A stretch of 64,000 nucleotides of DNA, from the NCBI GenBank assembly GCA_002270565.1, contig NQMI01000141.1:1-64000 (forward strand). The letters are read 5' to 3'. Position numbers and translations under genes: made by a program. Numbering within the stretch: the first letter of the stretch is position 1; every line of letters begins with the position of its first letter. Shown here piece by piece: positions 56,171 to 64,000 of the stretch. Source of the stretch: Stenocarpella maydis. Taxonomy: Eukaryota; Ascomycota; Sordariomycetes; Diaporthales; Diaporthaceae. The notes under the pieces are model-generated. The model saw only the letters and a list, made by a program, of their open reading frames with translations, was not told where the DNA came from and did no database searches.

Positions 56171-58580
56171 AAATTTAATCGAATTTCAGCGCCTGGGAAT
56201 ATCTTGCTCTGGGAAAGACAAAACGCATTGTTATTACAACAGACTCAGAGGTCATACATTATCCCTAATAAAAGCGTAATATTCCTAATGGTGGTGAAGA
56301 GTCTTATTTTGGCTACTTTATAAATCAGCATAGGAATTCGCATCAAGATGGGAAACCAAGTTGCATTCTAGTCTTATGGTGGCTGACTTTCTGCACCTGA
56401 CCAGGACTAATGTTGGAGGGAGTTCATATTACGTGATAAATGCATGTTAGTGACTTGAGTCTTTACCATAACAAACAACCCTGCATTGAATCTTATTCAA
56501 GATGACAACGATAATATATTCGTATTTGACAATCCCGGGCCCTGCCCAACATGAATTCTCCCATCCATTTTCCTTCTCAGTTGGGTGTCTTCCGCTGAAC
56601 TGGCACAAACTGAACCATGAATCCACCATTTGGACTCGACCTGCTGGTTTGTACCAAACTGTACTGCAGGTAATTGTAGTTCAGAATGAAAGCATTCCTG
56701 GCAATAATTTGCTCCCTCTTTGCCAGCATATCTGTTAGAAACCACCGCATCCCCTCATGCGGCTGAGTTCGCCTGATGCCCTCTTGATTCATCCCGGGGT
56801 GTTGCGAACAAACCACATGTGGTTGTTCATCATAACAGTTGTTTGCATGACCAACACGTGGCTTCAAACCTCCGTTTGCTCTGCTTGGACCCAGAGCAGC
56901 ACCTGGGTCTTGTTGCCGGGCCCGCCACCTTGCACAGATTTAGGTGCTTCAAATCCCGCCGCCGCGAGGGTTTGTGTCCGTGGGCAATGCGTATCAGCAC
57001 TTACTCCTCCTTAAAGCTTACCCAAACCAGCCAGCGAGCCGAGATGAAGGTCGTTGTCGTGGCGCTCGAGGTCACCATCCGCTCGGGCTCCCGGGATGCG
57101 GGCGGGTGGGGCCTGCGGATGCTCGTGCGGCAACAGAGGGAGGGCTGGGCCCGCGGGTGGGGGCCGTGGAGGAGGAGGCCGGCAACCGGGACCTGGTCGG
57201 GTGGGCGTCGCACCTGGGTGGTCTCGTAGCTCCGGGTCTTTATTAATCAGATTTCCGGTCCAGGACGTAGCCTGGCAACAACCAAGCGGCGGGAGGGACA
57301 GGATCTGTGTGTCAATGATCATGTTTAGGGACCTGTGGAAGGGGCAGGCGGCTGGGACGGGCAGACCCACGAGTAGAGAGGTCCTGATCATGTCTGGGCC
57401 CTGAGACTGTTGGGCATAGTTGGTGTACGCAGCGAGTAATGATACAGTCAGTAACAGTGGCAGGAATAGGCGGCGAAGATGGTTGGAATCACGAGATGGT
57501 GGGAATCAGGGCTGGGCGGCACGCTAGGCTGTGCTCCAGAGTCTACAGGACGCGCGCATCAACTCCATGTTGAACTCACTCAACCAGGGTGGGCACCGGT
57601 GATAATTCAATGTTCCGGAGGCCAGCCGCGCCTTATCAGGGACTGCTTCCAGCGTATGAGCTTTCCGGTGATGGGACTGCTGTGGAAATAACTAAAACCC
57701 TCTCCGGAATTGCACCCGCGACGTGCTTGGACACGGTTGGTCCTGATTCCGCCTCCTCAAGAGCAGGAACGTGCCTCTCCGGGCACGGTCCGTGATCCCC
57801 GGACCTGTTACTAAATTAATGGCGTGGTATATTGGTTTCCTTAGTTGAGTCCGCTTGACGAGAGCCACCCCCCGGACCTCGAAGTAGAGAGAGAGAGATA
57901 GAGCCCGGCAGATTTGATTATCTCATGGTGATTTGATTGATGCTGATGACTTCCGCAGCCAGCCAGTCTACCTACGGCGCCCAAACAGGCCTTTTGTGAT
58001 TCCAATCTCCTGTTATCGGGCCAGCCTCTCGCCGGCCAGTCGAGACCATGCCAGGGGAACGGACGCCGTGAAAAGAAGACACTCCCAACCCCGAATGCAA
58101 CCCAACCTCCTTGTACTTGTAAGAGCCCTTTATACCCAAGGAAAAACTGCTTGAAGCGAGATATGGTATATCGCTAGCTGCTAGACAAAGTAGAGATGGT
58201 ATAAACAAATGCTAAAGATGCCACTTCCAATTGTCGCCAGAGATGATGACCTAGTACGTGAACAGACAAGTTGTAACAGACCCAAGGTAAAATAAAACAA
58301 ATGACTCGATGCGTGCGAGATTCTCTCGACAGTCCGGTCAGCACTTGAACGCGGCCTGTGTACTTTCTCTCTCTATCAGCTAAATCGAGATCTGGTGGCA
58401 AACGGACATGACCGCGTTGTGGTTCGAACATTCGACGATCCGTGCCTGACAAGTGCCGGATCGAGCTCGAGTTGGTAGCGAAAGCCGGGTGTGTGATTGA
58501 TTATTTTTTCGTTCTTCAGTGTCGTGACATCGGGTTATGGATCGATTTCGTCGTCGGTGTTATTCGATATGGTGGTTTCC
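56171..58580. other. Intergenic region between the MULE and the RBR gene
   Basis: 2.4 kb with no gene I can support. A GC-rich patch at 56,930-57,240 gives open frames in several phases on both strands but no motif. A GAGAGA tract lies at about 57,886-57,900. The right end is the 3' flank of the RBR gene. Confidence 0.45.
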
Positions 58581-60781
58581 TCAGTCTCCCACCCCTTTCT
58601 CTTCCTCCTCCTTGACCGCATCCAGGACACCGTCCCGCTGGCCTAGGCCGTCGACGCAGGACGGTGCCTCGGCCGGCCAAGCAGGGACGGGCATTGCGGC
58701 AAATTTGACACCCTTCTCCTTCTCTTTCGTCACACGCAGTATTTCGATGCCGAGCTCCCACCGTCGGATCAACCGCTCCTTGCGATCCTTGAATACTTTT
58801 GCCAGTGCGTCCTCCTCGTTGGCGAGTTCCGCGACGAGGTCTTCCATCTCCTGATCGCGTTTCTCCCGCTGCTTCTCGAGCTCGGATTCCTGGCGCTCGA
58901 GCAGTTCTTCCATGCGCTTGGCCTGGCGGTCCCGGAGCACATTAATCTTGGCCTGGTGCAGCCTGGCCATGCCCTCGAGCGCGCCTTGTTGCTGTCCCAG
59001 CTCCCGCAGGTGCCTCTCGGTAACGACGCGCGGGGGCATATCGCTACCCGTCCCGCCCACCGACGACCTGCTCAAGGCCTTGCAATAGGCCTCCATGTGC
59101 TTGACGCGGATGCGTACGCTCTTCTCCGCCTGTTCCAGCGACGCTCGGAGTTCGATCTCGGCGGCGATCTGCCGCTCCTCGAGGTGTTGCTCGGTCTTTG
59201 CGTGGCGCTCCTTCATCTTGTCGATTTGGTCCGAGTACTTCTCATTAAGCTTCTGTTTTCGGTCTTCATGCCGTGCCCACATGATCGACTTGGTCTTCCT
59301 CTCAAACGTCCGGAACCGCCATTTCTCCTCCTCTTGCTCCTCTCTCAGTCTCTTGAAGTCGGCACAGGCCTGCGTCCTCTTCTCTGCCAGCTGGCGCTCC
59401 ACCTCTGCCGCGGCAGCCGCAGCTTCCTGGGCGGCCTTCTCGGCCTCGAGCTCCGCCTCCCGGGCGGCCTCTTCCATCCTCCGCCGCTCAAGCTCCTCCT
59501 CGCCGTTGCAAAAGTTTGGGCACCCTACGGCGGGGTCCCACACAGCGCCGCATATGTAGCAAAATTGAGCCTTGCACCGGCATGTCATGTGCGTGCAACC
59601 CTGGGTGAGTTCCACCAGCGTGCGGCACTTGTAACACCGTCTCCAGCCGGACTTCTCGCCCATTCGCAGCACTTGATCCAGCTCGTGATCATTGGGGCAG
59701 TCCTGACCCACGGGATGTGCATCCCTCTTGCACCAGATACACACTCTGGTCCGGCATTCACGGCACACCACGTCGAAGGGGTGCTTGGGGTCGATCCTGC
59801 TCCGAGGTGGAATGAACTCGTTACAGCAAGGATTGGGGCAAAAGATTCGGGCCTCCCACGGCGTGCTGTACTGTTGTACGGCCTTGAGGAACAGCTGCTG
59901 CTCGTCCCGAGTAAGGAGGTTTCGTATCGTCGTGGATGGGATAGGTTGGGTGCAGCATCGGGGCGGCATCTTGGATTCGTCGGTTGTGGACTGCTCAATC
60001 ATAATCCGCAGGCAGTTTCCACAGTAGGTGTGACCGCATGGCAGGGTCTGCAGATCATTTTGCTTGTTGAAGTCGTCTCGACAACATATGCATGATCTGG
60101 TTTGGAAATGTCAGCCTTGCCACGGCAGAATGGACCTCGGCTTCGCCGCAAGGGCCGATGGCCTCGCTTCACCTACAGGGTTGTACTTGGTATGGGAGAC
60201 TGTCTCTTCCACGGCACCTTTGCCTTCAGGCTACTTTTTATACTGGTATAACTCCTTCTCGTGCTCACGCTGAATATGCTCGGAGCATTGTCGGGAGGCG
60301 TAGGTGGTCGCCTGAGTATTTTGGGCTGGCACAAGTTGGGTTCCAAGTGTGCGAGGTATTTGTCGTAGGTTGAGAAGTTGAGGCTCCGCGACCTTGCTCT
60401 CGCACTCGGGGGAGGTGGTGCGCTCTCGCGCGGTCCTCCACCGGTCCCTGGCCGCGACGGCGGATTTGAAGTCATGGGGGTACCTGCATTTTTGTCTGTG
60501 CCGGAGGAAGTATTGCGAGCATGGGTGGAAGACAGGGTGGCGTCGGACTCAAGGCCAGGACTGCTGATGTCCTCGGATAGCGAGGGCGGCGGCGGGATGG
60601 ATATACCCAGGGCGGCTGCCCTGGTGGTGAGGTCTTGCTCTATGTGCTGCTCATCATCGACGGAGCGCAGGACCTCGACGAGATACAGGAGGTCGTTGAG
60701 CTCGTCTGGTATGCTGTTCGAGACTGGTTCGGCCGGATTTGCATTGTTGGCAGTGGGCAGCGGTGTTGCAAGCGAACCCAT
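58581..60781 (-). CDS. RBR-type (RING-IBR-RING) E3 ubiquitin ligase
   Basis: RBR ligases take ubiquitin from an E2 onto a RING2 cysteine and then to a substrate. CDS: 60,781-60,177 and 60,096-58,581, with an 80 bp intron (donor GTAGGT, acceptor CCAG), giving 706 residues. Without this splice exon 1 ends at TAG straight after STTL; with it the frame reads STTLSCICCRDDF and completes RING1 (CICC, then LPCGHTYCGNC and PPRCC). IBR: FCPNPCCNEFIPP, VVCRECRTRVCIWC. RING2: RRCYKCRTLVELTQGCTHMT then CRCKAQFCYICG; the Cys of QGCTHM is the predicted catalytic residue. The N-terminus is Pro/Ser rich and likely disordered. After RING2 a long charged coiled coil (about residues 345-660) follows. The substrate is unknown, and I assign no orthologue name. 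Confidence 0.93.
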
Positions 60782-62784
60782 TGTCCTGAGGTACCGGTGA
60801 CAGGTTCGCCCGCGGTTGTCTGTGGTAGACGACCTCGGTGCAGGAGGGCAGGTGCGGGTATATGAACAGCGAGCCCGGTATGGAAGAGATCAAGTCAAGC
60901 CCCCAGAGTATGGGGGTGACGAGGTGCGCAAGACGGGATGAACGACTGGTTAAGCGTGGCGGTCAGACGCGCCCCTTCACCCACGGTCCATGGTCCAGTG
61001 GCGTCGGCTGTTGCACCTTTACGGCAGGCGGACGAGGCCAGTGCAAGGTGCCAGGGCAGTTCCGAGGGGACGGGAGTTGTGGGGGGGACGGGAGTCGGTG
61101 CGGTTGAAGATCGGGCAACTGACGAGAGACTATGGGAGAGTTAGGATTTCCAGGTCAAAGTGGTAAGTAGTGGAATGACGCGAGTTTTGGGCACATATAG
61201 CAAGGAGCAGATAGATAGGTAAGTGGATAGATAGCCAGGCGGGGCGGACTAGAGGCAAACACAGGCATGTATGTACTCACACACCCCCACACAGACACAC
61301 CCACACACCCACACGTGCACACACCGAGTCTAGCAGGCAGTTGAGTGGGCAGCGGGGTTGGAACAGTCTCTGGCCGAGTGAGTGAATGAGTGTGCGTGTG
61401 TGTACCTCTCGACTCTGTGCTTGTACTTGTGCTTGTGACAAACTTGTGGAGGGTTGGGGTCGTTGTGCGACTGGCTGAAGAGGATGGAGACTAGCCATGC
61501 ACATATATGTACTTGTGTATATATGATTCTGACCTGGGGATATAGATGGTGGGAACGGGAGAATGGAGCTGTTGGTCGTACAAGCAAGCGAAGTATGGCA
61601 GGAGGATTGGAGGTGGGGAGGAGGAAGAAGGAGGAGGGAAAAAAAGGTCGAGGCAAAGAAAGGGTAGAGAGAGAATCGGAGTGTAAAGTGCGATACAGTA
61701 CTCCGTACACTACACTAGACAGCAGACTGGTCTGGCAGAGTGGAAATCAAGAATCATGCATACCAGGGCGGGAGTAGAACCACTCGAGTGCATTACACTA
61801 CACTAGACACACGGCGGGAGACGAGGTCGGAGATAAAAAAAGACTGGAGGGAGGCAGTGGGCCGGAGGAGTGGATTGGCCTGACCGGAGTTGGACTGAGC
61901 GGGCGGGTAGCGTAACTGGCCGTAGCTGCCCGCAGGTGGTTGGTTGGTGGAGACGAGGCTTGACGAGCGAGCCTGGCAAGGACAGCAGCAGCAGCAGCTG
62001 GTGGGCCACATCCGGATCAAGTGAATGATGGGCTGGTGGGGTGGCCGACTATGGGGTAAATGTGGGCAGGCTGAGGCAGAGACAGGCTCTCACTTCGATG
62101 TTCGTAGTAGCAATGTTATTACTACAGACTAGGTAGGCTGACTGGTTATTCCATCTTCTTTCTCGTCCGCTGCATCGCATCGTCCCGTCTCGTCCCGTCT
62201 CGCCCTGTCTCGTGACTGGACTGCAGTTTGGGAGCAGTGGAGGGAGTGAGAGGATTAATTATAAGTGAGTGAGTGAGTGAGAGTGACCAAGTGCAGTCAC
62301 TGACTGCTCGGAAGTGGAAGTGCAACTGCAAATGCACGCAACGCCAATTACCACCTTCAAGCGCCTGATGACGGGCTGCAACTTCAGCCTGCACTTGAGC
62401 GGAACCGGAACCGGCCAGCGTGAGCTTGAGCTTGAGCCAGCCGTCTGGCTGCTACACTGCCTACCTAGGCAAATTGTGTGTATCTGACAGGGTGTAGGAC
62501 AGGGGAGGCCAGCAGCAGGTGCGGGTGGTGCATTAGCGGCAAAGCTGGGGTGGGTGATTTCTTCCCACTGCGACCCTTGTGCTCGATACTCCGTACACAG
62601 TCAGGACAGCACAGGTTATACACTAGGTACATCCAGAGAGATATTGTACAAGCCTCCTTCATCGCCCAACTTCTACTACTGTGTTGTATATAGTAGATAT
62701 CCTGCCCGGCACGCATACAGGACTGCGTCTCAGGCACCACAAGGCTTTTGCTTGGCCCCTGATGGATGCGATGGGAGACCATAG
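60782..62784. other. Upstream region of the RBR gene, simple repeats
   Basis: No gene is supported. It holds a CACACA/CCACAC-rich tract at about 61,278-61,325, a GCA triplet run at about 61,985-61,998 and a GTGAGTGA tract at about 62,264-62,283. Frames of 60-140 codons in several phases have no motif. It likely includes the long promoter and 5' leader of the RBR gene. Confidence 0.5.
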
Positions 62785-62844
62785 CATCATCATCGTCACC
62801 ATCATCATCGTCACCATCATCATCGTCACCATCATCATCATCGT
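62785..62844. repeat. Minisatellite, 15 bp x about 4
   Basis: Almost four copies of CATCATCATCGTCAC occur in a row, the last with one extra CAT. The unit is a multiple of three, so all frames stay open (Asp-rich on the minus strand). No gene around it is supported. Confidence 0.9.
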
Positions 62845-64000
62845 GGCCCGGCAATCCCACTAGGCCACGCCGTCACTTGCAGGCTGCCGATGCAGTGCCA
62901 CCACACACCTCATAAACTTGCCTTATTTGGGCTCCCCAGCTCGTTACATTGATTCTAACTAATTACCCGTCTCCAAGCGTCAGCACAGACTGGCTGCGAC
63001 TCTGTCATCAACTTTCTCGTCAACGACAACAACCTCATGTGTACGGGGTATATATGGATGGGCCTGCCACAGCAGCACGCGGGCCTGTTCGGCAATACCT
63101 GCATTAGCACCGCCCAGACGCCCGCCGCCGCCTTGGAGCTCATCATCTCACCTCGACAAGGCACCCCCCCGCCCGGGCGAACCTCGCCGACCTCGCGGGC
63201 TTTTGTCCACCGTGGGCTGATTTTCTCGTTTCACACTGCACACACCGCCCCTACCACCCGTGGTTGATGGCTGGCGGCTGGTGGCTAATGACTGATGACT
63301 GAGGACTAACGACAATAGGCCTCTGTTCACTTACTACTAGACCCTGGTTACTTGGGTGAGTGTGTGTGTGTGCGAATCTGCCAATCCATCCCATTGTGAC
63401 CTGGGCCTAATAAACAGCCAACATTTTCATCCACTTGCAGAACAACAAAACGGGAAAAGACCCGTACCTACTCTTCCAGCCCTATCTGCCCGCCCGCTCC
63501 TCTGATGGGGAACGAGAAAGCTGCAGTGAGTTGGGCCTGCTAGGATGCTGTTCATGCATCTCCTCACGGGAGAAGGGTCCACTCAGCCGCTGCATCCGAG
63601 CATGGAAAGCACTCGGTTGACCCATAACCCGGAGAGCCCACCATCTGGGGTTTTCGGTGTTTTTTTTCTTCCTTCGTCCACGGCCGAGATTTCTCATGCG
63701 GGGATAAGTGGACGAACGGATGACACAGGGCTTATAGGGCAAAAAAGAAAAAGAAAAATCCAAAACGTCGATTTCATCCAAACACGTCTCGAGACAAAAC
63801 TACGGCCTCGCCGAAAACCTTCTTTACCCCAAAGCCTAATAAGCTAGCAGCAATCTTGGGGTGCCATCCGGGCGTGTCTCAAGAGAACTCGCACCCGTTA
63901 TACCAGACCGTCCAATCTCTTGAGACAAGCATTCGCTGCAGCTCGCTTCAAGGGTCGAGCTGTATCCGGCCGTTCTAGAATAATTCCGCACACGCGCCGA
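62845..64000. other. Right end of the window, no gene recognised
   Basis: GC-rich sequence with frames of 60-100 codons on both strands and no domain. A GTGTGTGTGTG run lies near 63,360-63,372. The last 200 bp contain several CTCGAGAC/CTCTTGAGAC-like words but no gene I can name. Confidence 0.4.

Noticed and set aside
58410..58450. GGTTCGAAC word suggesting a tRNA
   Set aside because: The flanking bases do not form a T-arm stem, and no cloverleaf could be drawn.
58956..60095. 379-codon frame antisense to the RBR gene
   Set aside because: Leu-rich antisense of a Glu/Lys-rich coiled coil; no membrane or enzyme signature fits.

Overview
The window is nuclear DNA of a filamentous ascomycete (Pezizomycotina). 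The evidence is a Woronin-body HEX1 gene, a carRA/carB (al-2/al-1 type) carotenoid gene pair, short 52-91 bp spliceosomal introns with GTRAGT-like donors, and a two-compartment base composition. Very AT-rich blocks (about 1-12,250 and 21,155-31,660) are full of TpA and in-frame stops, as expected of repeat-induced point mutation (RIP), and they alternate abruptly with GC-rich gene blocks. Genus cannot be fixed from the sequence; a sordariomycete-like fungus is most plausible.

1-12,250 is a nested graveyard of RIP-degraded Ty1/copia retrotransposons on the minus strand. Copy A reads gag, integrase, reverse transcriptase, RNase H leftwards from an LTR at 7,416-7,630. Copy B ends in a related LTR near 11,252-11,453. 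Two younger insertions sit inside copy B: a 430 bp foldback MITE (9,243-9,672) with a TA duplication, and a solo LTR (10,651-10,870) with a TAGTA duplication. 12,250-15,800 is mid-GC sequence without a recognisable intact gene; it holds a 16 bp x 7 tandem repeat.

15,818-17,581 encodes a seven-helix G-protein-coupled receptor of the cAMP-receptor-like/Git3 kind. 17,582-20,940 is non-coding with many long G or C runs. 20,940-31,202 is a second RIP-degraded copia locus between two related LTRs, broken by a 706 N gap and two single-N joins that look like assembly collapses. 31,203-32,753 holds only a remnant of a flavin reductase domain.

From 32,754 the gene block begins: hex1 (minus, with a long-isoform upstream region), rqc2/tae2 (plus), an ERG4/ERG24-family sterol-reductase-like gene (plus), carRA (minus) and carB (plus) sharing one 1.26 kb divergent promoter, a peroxisomal acyl-CoA thioesterase ending in SKL (minus), mitochondrial lipoyl synthase (plus), a RIP-stopped Mutator-like transposon with 49 bp terminal inverted repeats (53,257-56,170), and an RBR-type E3 ubiquitin ligase (minus, 58,581-60,781). 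60,782-64,000 shows only promoter-like and simple-repeat sequence.

Functionally, carRA and carB together make phytoene, desaturate it and cyclise the ends. The neighbouring ERG4/24-like enzyme is a candidate but unproven tailoring reductase. HEX1 and the thioesterase are both peroxisome-linked by their C-termini, and lipoyl synthase serves mitochondrial dehydrogenases. I see no CRISPR array, no rRNA, no convincing tRNA and no evidence of a wholly new system. The most novel leads are the carotenoid-linked reductase, possible splice-controlled peroxisomal targeting of the thioesterase, the atypical HEX1 C-terminus, and the layered transposon history.
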